A stretch of DNA of 64,000 nucleotides from Podaxis mareebaensis (GCA_018524725.1 JAEUWP010000601.1:284096-348095), one strand, 5' to 3'. Counted from the first letter of the stretch, positions 36,344-47,371 are shown. Notes: a model not told the origin generated them from the letters alone. Made by a program: numbers and translations.

Positions 36344-36370
36344 CACGTGGTCCTAATATAGAATCACGTG
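36344..36370. promoter_or_regulatory. pair of CACGTG E-boxes upstream of aldehyde dehydrogenase
   Basis: CACGTG occurs at 36344-36349 and 36365-36370, two helical turns apart, 160-190 bp upstream of the inner start codon and right at the outer one. A bHLH-type factor site is inferred. Confidence 0.35.
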
Positions 36371-37101
36371 CCTCACGAGGGCAATTTCAGAAAATGATCA
36401 CCGGGCAGTTATGGAGACATGCCAAGGAATGTTGTTCTCGACAGAAGAGCAGAAGAAACGCGCCGGAATTCTCTCCCTGCTGATGACCTCATCCGAATCG
36501 TCTTCTTCCTCCGTCTTGCCACCCAGCGATTTTGCCTGGACAGCTGATGATTGCTTGTTTCTTCCCCCACCATTCCCTCTAAGAAAAACCAACCCGATTG
36601 CGGTTCTTCTCTTATACCAGCTCCGAATGGCCTCCGAATAATTCAGGTGCTATTCTGGTAATTACCGAGGTCTTTCGTTGAGACGCAAAGGCAAAAGATA
36701 AGCAACATCCGTTCATGCTCGGTTCCGTGGACCACGATAATGATCATGGTGCTAACAGTCTCCAATATGAGTGGTAAGAGTCACATCTACGAGCGCTGCC
36801 AATGGGAGGGCACTACAATAGCGAAAATTGAAGAAATAGGGAAACTAATACATGCTAGTCCCGGATGCTTGTACACTCATGATGTAATGTGTATGATGTC
36901 GGGCTGTGGGCAAAAGGTGATACGCGTTAAAATCTTTCTATGTTTTTACCATATGCACTATGAACGTTTCAACCCGTGCTTTCCCAATGTGCATTGGCGG
37001 CCATTCTACCTGCGCAGCGGGGTTACTCGTTAGTGTGCACACACAGTGTTATGTGTCCATCCGAATGACTTAGTTTTATTCTAGTAATATAGATCTTAAC
37101 T
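36371..37101. other. divergent intergenic region, no gene recognised
   Basis: Between the aldehyde dehydrogenase and COX8 starts. A plus-strand open frame at 36411-36641 (Ser-rich) has no recognisable motif and no start context that decides for it. Confidence 0.5.
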
Positions 37102-37113
37102 TGTCACGTGACA
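37102..37113. promoter_or_regulatory. 12-bp palindrome TGTCACGTGACA upstream of COX8
   Basis: A perfect palindrome with the TCACGTGA core lies 87 bp before the COX8 ATG. The core matches the fungal Cbf1/CDEI-type consensus. Regulation of respiratory genes by this site is inferred. Confidence 0.45.
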
Positions 37114-37199
37114 CAACCCAACCGCAGCATGTTCCGGTGACTCCCGAAGTTGCGTTACATCTAGACTCAAGGCCACACCAACAACGTTCACCTCCAGCC

Positions 37200-37553
37200 A
37201 TGTCGCTATCGCTCCTTGTCCGTACCTCAGCCCGCCAGGCTGTTACTCGTGCACGTTCCCTCCATACTACTGCTCCTGTTCGTGATGCTCATGGTCACTA
37301 CCACGTATGCCTTTTTTTTCGTGTCCCGGTCTCATCCACTTAAACGCGGTTTCCTTAGCACTTGCCCTTTGCCTTCCCTACAAAAGAGAACAAGGGAATT
37401 TTCGCTTTGAAGGTTGCTACATTCCTCATAACTGGCTTTAGCATCCCCTTCGCTGCATCTTGGTGGCAGCTGTGAGTAATGTCATTCGCATCCTCTGATC
37501 TGCTATTGACCCGCTATGCCCTATGTAGGAGGAAGTCAGCTGGAGCCGCTTAA
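37200..37553 (+). CDS. COX8: cytochrome c oxidase subunit VIII (VIIc family), mitochondrial
   Basis: This is a small nuclear-encoded subunit of respiratory complex IV. Exon 1 encodes a mitochondrial presequence (MSLSLLVRTSARQAVTRARS then LHTTAPVRDAHGHYH). Exon 2 gives HLPFAFPTKENKGIFALK and a membrane segment VATFLITGFSIPFAASWWQL. A tiny last exon adds RKSAGAA. Total is about 80 residues, as usual for the family. Introns are near 37303-37360 and 37472-37529. The last exon lies opposite the possible 3' end of the Dicer gene on the minus strand. Confidence 0.85.
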
Positions 37554-37889
37554 AGCTACTTGGGCGAGAAGGCGTGAATCACCTGTCGAGGGCTCCAAAT
37601 TCATAGATTGCCCGAATGCCGTTTCCTCACAATAACGAACATATAATCTGAATCCTCTAGTCTCTGAAATATTGCCTCTGGTCGGAACAAGTTGATAGAT
37701 ATCCCTCGAAACAGCGTAGACCGATATGTTCGGAAACGACAATTCTAACGAGATACGGGATGGACAGGAATCTTCAACGCCATGTCTAACGACGCATGCT
37801 GCATACACTCAAACCACGAGTGCTATCACCTCATTATCCCGCACCTGCTGGTGGCATGACTCCATGCTTCCAGAATATGGATGCGAAGC

Positions 37890-40800
37890 TTATGGGGGAA
37901 CATACTTCTCATAAAAGGGCTGGAGCAAATTATTAAAGATGGCTTCGACGCCGGCTTGAGAGAAATTGTCCGAGATGAACATAGCACCGATTATGGACTC
38001 GACAACGTCCGAGAGCGCCTGTCGGGGCCGATGGTACAGCGTGGAGTTAGCAAGGTCTTGATGCATCATGAATACCACACACCTTCGGTGCGTCAAGATC
38101 CCTCCAATATTGCCTGATTGGTCCGCCTTCTTTTTCAGCTTGAGAGGGTTCCACATTTCGTTGAGAGGCCAGCGCCTTTTCGTAAATTTGAATGGTCTGT
38201 GCCAGCTGTTGAGTGGTGTGGATAAACTTGTACAGCCCGGACCAAACGCATATTGCTGCGAGGGTAGAGTTTGATACCATTATGCTCTTCGATCACAGTT
38301 GTAAATGAACACCGAAATTTCATTTGATCGGATAAGGCCCGACACACCTTCAGTAAACTCAGATCACCTGGTGATCCATGCTGGTTCTTATCATAGAGAT
38401 AGCGGACAACCACTACAGGACATGAGTTCCTCGTTGGAGCTGTGAACGAGGGTATATTGACACTTACAAAAGTCCAAAACTGCATCCCCGATGAATTCGA
38501 GGCGCTGATGGTTCTTCATCTCCATGCTGTTGAGGGTTGTATGTGTCTGTTTCACAATTCAACGTCGTCTCAGTCAATGAAAACACGATATTGTACCAGT
38601 GCCAGAGCAAGGAGGTGAGGCTTCCGGAACCTATGACCAATGATCTCTTCGATGGAATGTATTACGAAAGGGTCAGGGCTGCCATTTGCGTTGGGTTGAG
38701 GTATGCGAGCTTTGCGGCCAAAATCAGACCACTCTTCTATTTCGACGAAAGGTATCATTAGCGCCTTGGTGGCCTTAAGTGCTGCCTCGCGTCCATCTGA
38801 GATGTATGCTGCGCCAATTATGGCTTCTGCGACGTCTGCGACAGTCTGGAAACTTTGATTAGAAGATTCATTTGGGAAACGCATCCTGAGATCTACCTTG
38901 CTTGCGATTGGCGACAAAGGTGTTGTCTTCTTAGGACGCTTTTTTCGGCCCTTTGAACCCTTTCCGGTGTTGGGATCGGCCGCTGAACTATCATTTAGTC
39001 TACTGGGCATCGTGTTTCGTGGAGTTGCGTTGATGTCTTCTGGCCCGCCTGCCGCAGCCGCAGAAGACTCCTTCTTGTGAACATCAGCCAATTTCATTCC
39101 AGGAGGGATCCATGACTTAATATTGAACGGTTTCAACTGGATGTACCCAGGAAGTCCGAGCCGGCTCGCAGCATAACATAGCTGCTGGTTGCTGATGTAC
39201 CTTTGTCTCGCTGTATGCAGTTCGCCCTCGGTGCCATTCGGACTCTGAACGAATACATAGATACTTGAAAGATATTTGAGGAAAGCGTCTCCTGAAATGA
39301 CGGTAAGATTTAATCTGAGCTTAGGATTCTCTAGCCTACCAAGAAGTTCCAGCCGTTCGTAATCATACTCGTTTCCCGCCAGAGGCGAGGCAGTCGCCAT
39401 CATAAGTAGATCGTCTCGCACACAGTGATCTAGGATCTTCGCGTTTAATTGTTTGACCAGAAGGAACTCGTCAATCCTCCGCATGATGGAGGGTAGCATG
39501 TAGCCCATGCGGAGAGTACTATAGTGTAAAAAAGATGAGAACACGCACGGTATATTTGTGGTACACAAACCTTGCTGGAACGGTCAACTTGCGGCTATAC
39601 TCGGGGATCAAAACTATCCAAACAGGTCAGCTTGTCGCCGGTAAAAAATGTTACGGAGGGCCTGGAACTCACATTGCGTTGCCCTTTCAGACTCTTCGGC
39701 ATGCGAAGGTATTCGTGGATTGAGGCAGTTGATCGCGGCGGGCATACGAATCACCTCCAGGATAGGCTGGGTCGGATCATGAAGACCTTCAAAATTCTTT
39801 CTGCGGCTGTGACATTGTTCCAGCAGTGTTTTTCCTCCTTGCGAGAACCGCTCGTCCGTTGTGAACGCAGCATGTTTCAGAAGTGAATATCCCAGTGATT
39901 TGTCACCGACCTCGCTCAGCGGAGTCATGTCCATCCTAACGCGCGTTATTTCGCACCGATGGGTAAATTCTACCGCGCGATCCTGGATTACCGCATCCTC
40001 CAGATCTCCCTCGAGGTTGATTGGATTTGCCAAAGGAGTCGCCCAGGTTTCCGACACGATGGAAGTTAAGTTCCAATCAAGGTCATCAAAAATGCTTGGA
40101 GGCAATGGTGTTGGGTCGGTCTCCATAGGCGGTCTCCAATGCCTCTTGACAGGCACGAAGAAATATCCCATCTCTTGCCACGTCGGCGATTCGAATGGCT
40201 TGTTCATCAAAATGCGACAGAATCTGATTGTAAACTTGTGAACGAGTTCCAACCGATCCGAATCAAGCGCCAGAGGAGACGCTCTGTAAAATTGTAACGC
40301 AACAGGAGTGCCGAAGTAAGAGAGGCGTAAATCTGGAAGGTCAGGCAATGGAGTCCGGGTTAGGAAGCACATTGGCGCACGTTCTTCGAGACCAGACCCT
40401 GGGAAGCTCGTCGAAACAATCCAAGGATACAAAAATCGGGGGAAAGGTGGTTTAGAGATGGAGTTTTGCCAGAAATCCGGAGACAACGGGACATAAGGTT
40501 GTTCGTGGCTTGGGTCGAGCTGAGGGTCCTCGTTGCCGTCCTGAGGCCTGTCATTGCCGGTTCGCCTGAAGTTAAAGATAGCCAAACCGAGCTGTGATAA
40601 ATGTTGCAGCTGTTTACAAGCGGAGTAACATGCTTCTCGTCGAGCCAGATATTTTGAAGGAGCTGCCACACTAGAACATCCGTCAATGGGAGTGCCAGGC
40701 AATCTGATAGTACAGCGCCATTGGCTATGAAAATGGCTTTCCGAAAGACCATATTCGAACAGGTGTTGATTTTTGGGGTTATTTCCCTGAGCAGCTATTC

Positions 40801-42400
40801 GTGCTACATAACGATAAAAAACTGCCGTCGCTTGGTGTTTTCGTAAGCGGCTTCCAGTTATAGGCTGCTGAATATACTCCGCATCCTCGTCGTCTTCGCT
40901 ATCCGAAGTATATGGGTCACTGGTTTCCCATAAGCGCCGCGGAGGGATTGAACCACGAGAGTCATGTTTCATTGTGTCAGCCCACCGGAGCATTTCCGTG
41001 TCAAATGCAGTCCGGGACAGAGCATGGCGTTGGGCGTCATTTTTCTGCTCTATCATATAAACTAAGTGACTTTCTTTGCCTTTGGTGCAGTTGCGAGAAT
41101 AGGCACGGGAGACTTGACTTTCAAAGACATCGAATCTACGAAGCACAGTTAGGCTGAATTGTGGCCCAGAGAAGGAACATATAGTATTTACAATATGACA
41201 ATAGAAGCTCTGGGGAGGCCAACGTCTTCATATGACTTTGTTGCAACGAGTAGGTTACATTGTCCAGAGGAAAACTGACGCAATAAGGTTTCCTAAAGCA
41301 AAAACATCAGCTTTATGGAGTGATGAGAGCATTAATGACATGCCACAGCGTTGTAATCCGATGAGAGGCGATGATTTATCATTGCTACCGGACGAAGAAA
41401 TTGCAGCCGCGGCGTCAAACTATGAAATAAGGCAACTAGTAACTGAGCGATGATCCGTTTCTGCACTATGAAGTCACATGAGTCAACGTTCGAATGATGT
41501 TCCCAAAGCGGAACGCACCGAATATGATGCCGCGAAAAGAGTCTCCGAGGGTTTGGCAGGCCTCTAGCAACTGCACAAGGCGGATGAACTTGTGGCTGAC
41601 ATTCAGATTTCGTGAGGTGACGTCGAGGTTTGGCAGCTTAAATGGCCAATGTTTGACCATGTCGCGGGCCCGCGCTTCAGGAGATTGTTCCAGCTCGTCG
41701 GTGCAGAAGACCTCCTCGTCTACGTCTGTGAACTCGAAAGCTTCTCTCCAGACGAGGTCAGCGGCGCACGGGCCCAGGTCGCGTAAAGCCAAACTTGCAC
41801 TACGATAGTAGCGACCAAAGTATGCAGCTTCCAGGTTACACTCCCGTAGTTTCTGACAGAGGAGAGTTTCCTGTGTGTTTTCTTGCCCATCATAAGGTAT
41901 CACAAGCTCTGTCGGTTCCCCTCTGAGTGATATTGCCTCGTCTCCAGGATCAGCGATTCTAAACACCAAGGCGTCCAGGACGAGCTTCAGCTGATTCACA
42001 CTGGAGTCGTTAGGAATGTCACATTGGGGAGCTGGAACAAGTAATACGATACGAGGTCGGCGGGAAGATGTGGGAGAAGAGGAATCGTGATCCATAATCT
42101 TCGTGAGCACAGGATTGCGGTCCTCGTCCTCGAGAATGGTAGCATCGCACAATACAAGTATAGATATTTGGTTCATGCTTAACGAACCGCGCGATAATAT
42201 CTCTAGAAATGCCTGCGGACAATCAGAATTTAGCTGGTGTTTGGAATCGATGTGAATACCTGAGGAGAGGCAAGCACTACATTCTTGCTAGCACTATGAG
42301 TCAGCTCAAGACTGGGTGTCTTGGTTACTTCCCCTTCCCTGGTAGTCAAGCGGATCTGTGAGATGGGCGGAGCACTTTCTGCGCCATGGCTGGATTCCAT
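37890..42400 (-). CDS. Dicer-like ribonuclease III with degenerate helicase region
   Basis: Dicer cuts dsRNA into small RNAs for RNA silencing. Running from the 5' end, the helicase-type segments are AFLEILSRGSLSMNQISILV, RGIIFVQKRIIAQLL, FSSGQCNLLVATKSYEDVGL and VFESQVSRAYSRNCTKGKES. The DExH box is replaced by LCDAT (about 42140) and no GKT Walker A motif is found. The dimerisation (DUF283) domain follows (TAVFYRYVAR, CTIRLPGTPIDG, RREACYSACKQL). RNase IIIa has ERLELLG/DAFLKYLSS and VADVAEAIIGAAY; RNase IIIb has HQRLEFIGDAVLDF and LSDVVESIIGAMF, so the acidic catalytic residues appear complete in both. About fifteen short introns are present. The start used (ATG at 42400) is conservative; more 5' exons may exist. 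The stop is taken at 37890-37892, but a C-terminal dsRBD-like part may continue to 37536. Confidence 0.85.
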
Positions 42401-43162
42401 GATGGTTTCATCACTGCTCGCCCTTCAGCACAACGTTGCGTGAGGATATCAAGCCACTTACTCAGCCACTACAACAGAGACCAGACCATACGAGCTTTGA
42501 TCTCCAGAAGACCAAGATAAAATACCCTTGATTATCCGACTTGCAGCTGTGCTTCATGTCAGCCACGAGTGATGGCGCCTAGAAGATCCTTACACTGGGA
42601 AGAACAAATTGCAATAACTGGGTTCCAGGCGAATCAGTGCATGCTCCTTCGAGGGTGAAAAATGAACATGCCGTTTCTATGTCTCGCGTTTTCAACTACA
42701 TTGCTCTCGAGCTCTGCGGAGGCAGTATCACGGTCCTTCAAGTTCATACTTTCGTCCTTACGATGGTGCATAGGGCCAGGACTCGTCTTCGAAATCTTAG
42801 CTGGAGGTTCAACATCGAGAGTTTCCGTTGTGTCGTCTGGTCTTTGGCGTTTGTGCAGCGAGGTGCCACATATGGCCTGTACGTCTTGATCGCCAGTCAT
42901 TTGAGGGAGAAGGTTCGATGATGCTCTGGATAGATTTTGGATTTGACTGGCTCACGCGCACTTCACATAGGGTATCGGCCTGATGGGCAACGTTAATGGC
43001 GCAGTCGTAGTTGATTGTCGTGCTGAACTCACGTATTGTGTCGCAAGATGTGTTGGCGGTGGGACGGTTTGGTGAATACATAACTGTATGGAGTTGGGCC
43101 AAGTTGGTATATGGTCCGGGCCGCCTGTCCGCGGCTGTTCCACTTGAGCCTGGGATTGACAT
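42401..43162 (-). other. possible 5' exons of the Dicer gene, or a small separate gene
   Basis: From an ATG at 43162 the minus strand encodes MSIPGSSGTAADRRPGPYTN and onwards. After a possible 110 nt intron it continues with a polar, nuclear-looking stretch (SLHKRQRPDDTTETLDVEPP, AKISKTSPGPMHHRKDESMN) that ends at a stop at 42634. A further block, SRIIKGILSWSSGDQSSYGL then VSVVVA with a GTAAGT donor (about 42470-42550), splices in frame to the first Dicer exon. No helicase Walker A motif is visible anywhere here. Whether this is one gene with Dicer or a short independent gene cannot be decided by eye. Confidence 0.35.
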
Positions 43163-43404
43163 AAGTGATTAACTCTACAACCACAGCCATGGTTGCTAGT
43201 TTAATCTCTTGACCACTTAAACGTATTCCCTGTCACTTAAATCCAGCGCACCCAGGTACCTTTAAACTTCCCCTGGTATTTTTCTCCGCCTTCGATAACC
43301 ATGAACAATGCTGCACTCGTCCTTGCCCTTGGCCACGCCTTGGACTCGGAGGAGACCCCTCCGGCACCATCACCGGCACCACGAAGCAGGTTGCCTTCAG
43401 ATCT

Positions 43405-45077
43405 ATGTCTACCAGAACGGTTGCCAACGTTGAGTACGTGCTCCCAGTCATTCAAACCTACTCGCATGTAGAAATATCCCGAGGTATCCTACAGCGTGAA
43501 GCTCTTGACTTAGCCCCCAAGGCATATCTGAAAAGCCTCCGCCGCAGTCCCACGCCCTCTTCTTCGTCCTCATCAAGCCAGGAAGACCTTGCTGAGCCTC
43601 AAACTCCTGAAACACCTAGCCGTGACCGCAGATTAAGCCTCAGTTCCATCGTCTCCGCCGTATCCGTCAAGTCGGCTTTCAGCAATCTCCTAAAACCTTC
43701 GTCACCGAAGTTATCTTCCAGCCCGAGTGATCCGACCTATAGGCAACCCGAGGTGGGTTCCAGGGGTACATACAGTTTTAGGAGGGTCCTGATACCTGGG
43801 AGAACAGCCTTTCGAAGTTTTGCGGGCAGTCGAACAGCATGATATTACCTTCCTCATGCACCTTCGCGACAGGGCATTCCATGTGAGTGGATCAACACTT
43901 CGTTTGCCTGCCTTTTGCTGACCAACCGGCAATGTCATTTTAAAGCTATTACTTCGAAATTCCGGTAACACCACGCCCCTCATTCATGCCATACGACTCG
44001 GGCACAAGGATGTTGCTGTTGTCCTGCTAGGGGCTTTCTCGCGGTGGATTAATCACCTAGAGGATGAGGATATGACGAGAGCTTCGACGATCACGCTACT
44101 GAAAGCCCTTCGTGAGTGCCCTAAATTCTCAACGTAGGTCAAGTATAATTGAAACCCCTTACTGCAGGAACCAACCTTAAGCTCGCAATAGATGAAGGTC
44201 TCGCCAAGCACCAAAGTGACTTAATATCATCCTTCATGCAAACTTTAATCATGAGCGAAGGAGACAAGTGGGTTTGGGCCCAAGTTAACACGATCTCACT
44301 GGCCTTGAATGCTAGGGCAGAAGGACAACCGGTCACTCTAGCCGGCTCGGCTGTACGGTCTTTCGCCACGAGACGACTTGGAAAGGCAGAGCTTATTGCT
44401 TCCTTAGAAGACTAGTACGTCCATCAGTCAGACGCTCAAACTGCTGTTGACTTGGCTTGCTGGCCGACCATCACCACTAGCATCGCAAATGCCACTGCGT
44501 ACGTTCAAAACCACTGTCTTTGATATGGATGCTAACAAGGACATGAAGGGATTTGCTGATGATGAGTGCTTGGTCAATCGCCCTGACGTACTTTGACGGG
44601 GAAAACATTCCGGTTTGATTCATTTCAAAATCTCTATAAGCTTCAGTGCTAAAGATGTTCTTATAGTCATATTATTTCGCTCGTGACCTACGAGTATATA
44701 ATGCTTTCCAAGAACGCCTAGATAAACACAAGAGTGAGATTCGGCGTCTGACGAACAAGCGACTGAAGTGGCAACTCCGGGTGTTATCTGCTGTGATAGA
44801 GGGTCGGTCAATCACGTTCAGGGTACGTCTTTCTTTGTTACTTACTCGTCTGGCCCCCACTAACTTTCTGCTAGGCAAAGGTCGAGCTACTAGCGAGCCA
44901 ACTTGACAATCAAGAGTGAATTCTCTTGACACTTTCTTCCCCACTTCTTTTTGCAATCTGCTCGTACAAGGTGCCAACCTGGATCAAGCCCACACCCAGG
45001 AATTGGCGTATTATCGGGCAGAGATTGAACTCCGCTATATTCTGGGTCGTCTTTTGGCAATTATACCTGTTGGATAG
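43405..45077 (+). CDS. hypothetical protein with ankyrin-like segment
   Basis: The first clear frame starts at an ATG at 43405 (MSTRTVANVEYVLPVIQTYS) although the same frame is open further upstream and a 5' exon starting MNNAALVLALGHALD at 43302 is possible. A Ser/Pro-rich linker (43550-43720) follows. An ankyrin-like unit is visible (NTTPLIHAIRLGHKDVAVVL), then helical segments (LKLAIDEGLAKHQSDLISSF, VWAQVNTISLALNARAEGQP, ERLDKHKSEIRRLTNKRLKW). The final block GANLDQAHTQELAYYRAEIE, then LRYILGRLLAIIPVG ends at TAG 45075-45077. I found no splice that joins this last block in frame to the preceding exon, which runs into a stop at 44917-44919. I do not recognise a function. Confidence 0.6.
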
Positions 45078-45241
45078 TCGCCGCATCCGCGTTTCAACTA
45101 CTATTCTGACAGTTTAACTATGCCAGACGACCCAACGTGGGACCTTGTTTCCGAGGTTACATTTCGATAGGACCTGTCTACGTGTATTATAATCTCTTGC
45201 AAAGGTACTGTCTAGAAGAGTCCATAAAGGCTAGTAAAATA

Positions 45242-46094
45242 TCAAAGGATGATATTGAGTTCTTTCCACCAGACGAAACTGCCAACTGTAAGTAACGCAA
45301 GGACCGCTGGACCGAGGTCAGCCATGACAACTGTATAGATCCAAATTGTAGCCAATGGAGGGCACTGCTAGTGGGATTAGTATAGGGTACATGGAAACAC
45401 CCAAAGGTCATCCATCACCTGCTTCATGTTGGTCAACCAGTTTGCGTTGTTAAGCTGGTATATTAGCCGACAGCCCGAGAGAATGTTAATGGCAAATAGG
45501 ATTATTTGTAGAACTCTGTAGGACTTATATCGCAGAGCTATAAAGTAGTCAGCTATGGGAAGGACAGAATTAGCCAGGCGGACGAACTGTAGAAGATAAA
45601 GATTGCCATAACTGAACTCTCAAGTTAACGAGGAGTCCAGTCGAGAGGGACATGTAAGGGCTTACTAGGCACTCCAGATACCATTCTATCCAGAAGTACG
45701 TCGAATGTAGGTCTCCTATTGTACTGGTAATGTATCAAGCTGCAGACATCTCTTGTAACCATGCGAAGCTGTTCCAAAGTCCAGAGGCGACGTACATCTC
45801 CATCATTAAGAGCAGAAACGAGAAAGGAACGACGTAGAGTATCGTATTGAATATTTCCTCTCCGAACGTTGGGTTGTCTGTATTGTCATCGCTGGTTGGG
45901 GGGATTGGTAATTTCTGGTCGGGCTGGTCAGGTCGAGGAATCTTGAAGACACCAGATTCGTTTATGAGCCTCCATTGTTCTTCCTCAGAGATTTCAATCA
46001 GTGGCTTTTTATGTTTCTTGTTCGAGGCTCCGGTGGGCTTCACGAGAGGCACATTATCCGAGGCTGGATGCTCGCCTTTCCGTTGGCGTGCCAT
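45242..46094 (-). CDS. DUF7719-type multi-pass membrane protein
   Basis: This is a fungal membrane protein of unknown function. The N-terminal exon is cytosolic and basic (MARQRKGEHPASDNVPLVKP), with EEQWRLINESGVF and an acidic linker. The first membrane segment is ILYVVPFSFLLLMMEI, continued after an intron by LIHYQYNRRPTFDVLLDRMV. Further segments are IILFAINILSGCRLIYQLNN, WLTNMKQCPPLATIWIYTVV and DLGPAVLALLTVGSFVWW, ending KELNIIL. At least three short introns are needed; the exon between SGVP and RYKSYR is the least certain. The family name is from memory of fungal domain descriptions. It is divergent from the Faf1 gene with 127 bp between start codons. Confidence 0.8.
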
Positions 46095-46221
46095 GGTGGA
46101 AGGTGCAGGCTATGATGTAGGGGTGTGACTACGTCACGATCAAATAATTTCAGCCCTGAATTGGGATTTGATTTAATCCTCCCACTCGTAACTTTCATCT
46201 CTCTTGCCTCTCAGACCAGTC
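46095..46221. promoter_or_regulatory. compact divergent promoter with CRE-like site
   Basis: Only 127 bp separate the start codons of the DUF7719 gene (46094, minus) and the Faf1-like gene (46222, plus). It contains TACGTCAC (46130-46137), a CRE/ATF-type core. A shared promoter is inferred from geometry. Confidence 0.4.
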
Positions 46222-47371
46222 ATGTCAAACAAAGATGAGCTATTAGGTATACTAGAGGCTCACGGAAAACAGTTTCTACAGTCTTTCGATCTGCCAAATA
46301 TTGGATCTCATGGGAAACGAAAAGCCTTCGATAAAACTGGTCCTTCATCGTCTAAACGCGCCAAGTTATCCGAAGATGAGTTGAGTTCGGAGGAAGAATG
46401 GGGTGGAATTCAAGCTAAGGACTCTGAATCCTCGGGAGGTGATAGCGCTTTGGAGACGGACGAAGATGAAGGTATTTGGGCCCGCCCTCCATGTTTTCTG
46501 GTTTTCCTTGTCTTACGTCGTGCTAGATTTCGAACAAGATGACGGCTTCACAGCGGGTGGCTCGGCCGTCGTTGATGACAAGGTGGTTGTCTTCTCCGAA
46601 AAGAGCTTCAAAAGCGAGCCTGCAGACAAAGCGCATATGAAAGCCTTCATGGTGAGTGCTTTGTGCTGCCACTGGCTTTACAGAACTGGACACTTCCCTT
46701 CTCAGTCATCAAAAATATCAAAGCTGAGGAACGATGGATCTACTTCGTCGCAACCAAAGCAGAAAAAAAATGCTGAAGAGGATGAGGATGAAAGGCATGC
46801 ATACAATCGACGGTTATCCTTCGAAGCCGTATTTACTTCGACGACAGGACTAATGCAGAGAATGATGCGCTCCTTCATAAACTTGTGCACACACAACTTT
46901 TGTCCGGTTCCCTTAATCCAGAGCTTGACATGACGCCTGCTCATCGACGCAAAGCGCTGGCTGGTCGGGTGATTGAGCTCGCAGGAGGTGCAAAGTTAGG
47001 AAAAGGGGAGAAAGCAGTGAGGGAGGCTGAGAAGAATAAAGCTGCAAAACGCGTGAGAGAAGGCCTCGCACAGAAGCAGAAGGAAAGAGAGAAACAACAA
47101 CTAGAGGAGGTGCATTGTCTCTTGTCCCATCTTAACCTCCACTCACAAACTTACGTGGTTTTAGGCCAAGAACCTGGGAAATTATCACCCTGCTTTAAAG
47201 AGGCTCTTTGAGGCTTCTGGTGGTTCTGTGTCACGGTCAAGGTCCAGAGGTCTCAAGATGGGCGTTGGTGAATTCCGCGGAGGAGTCCTCCGGCTCAGCA
47301 AACAAGAAATCGCCTCCGTGACCGGTGGGCCTCAATGTTCAAGCGGGAGACGAGGCCACAAGGGAAAATAG
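46222..47371 (+). CDS. FAF1: rRNA-processing protein Faf1/FSAF1-like (DUF4602)
   Basis: Faf1 (human FSAF1/C1orf131) is a small-subunit processome factor needed for 18S rRNA formation. The start is MSNKDELLGILEAHGKQFLQ at the ATG 46222. Low-complexity acidic/Ser stretches (RAKLSEDELSSEEEWGG; EEDEDERH) and Lys-rich coiled coil (EAEKNKAAKRVREGLAQKQK) follow. The conserved end is AKNLGNYHPALKRLFEASGG, then RGLKMGVGEFRGGVLRLSKQ, the GVGxF-xGGxLxLSK signature of the family. Four to five exons are used. It ends in a basic tail (RRGHKGK). A convergent hypothetical gene ends 300 bp away. Confidence 0.8.

Noticed and set aside
45117..45385. Plus-strand open blocks (RRPNVGPCFRGYISIGPV; DIEFFPPDETANYPNC) that splice neatly and look like a continuation of the ankyrin-like gene
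   Set aside because: They are exactly antisense to the DUF7719-type membrane protein exons, whose conserved motifs and splice sites are far stronger.
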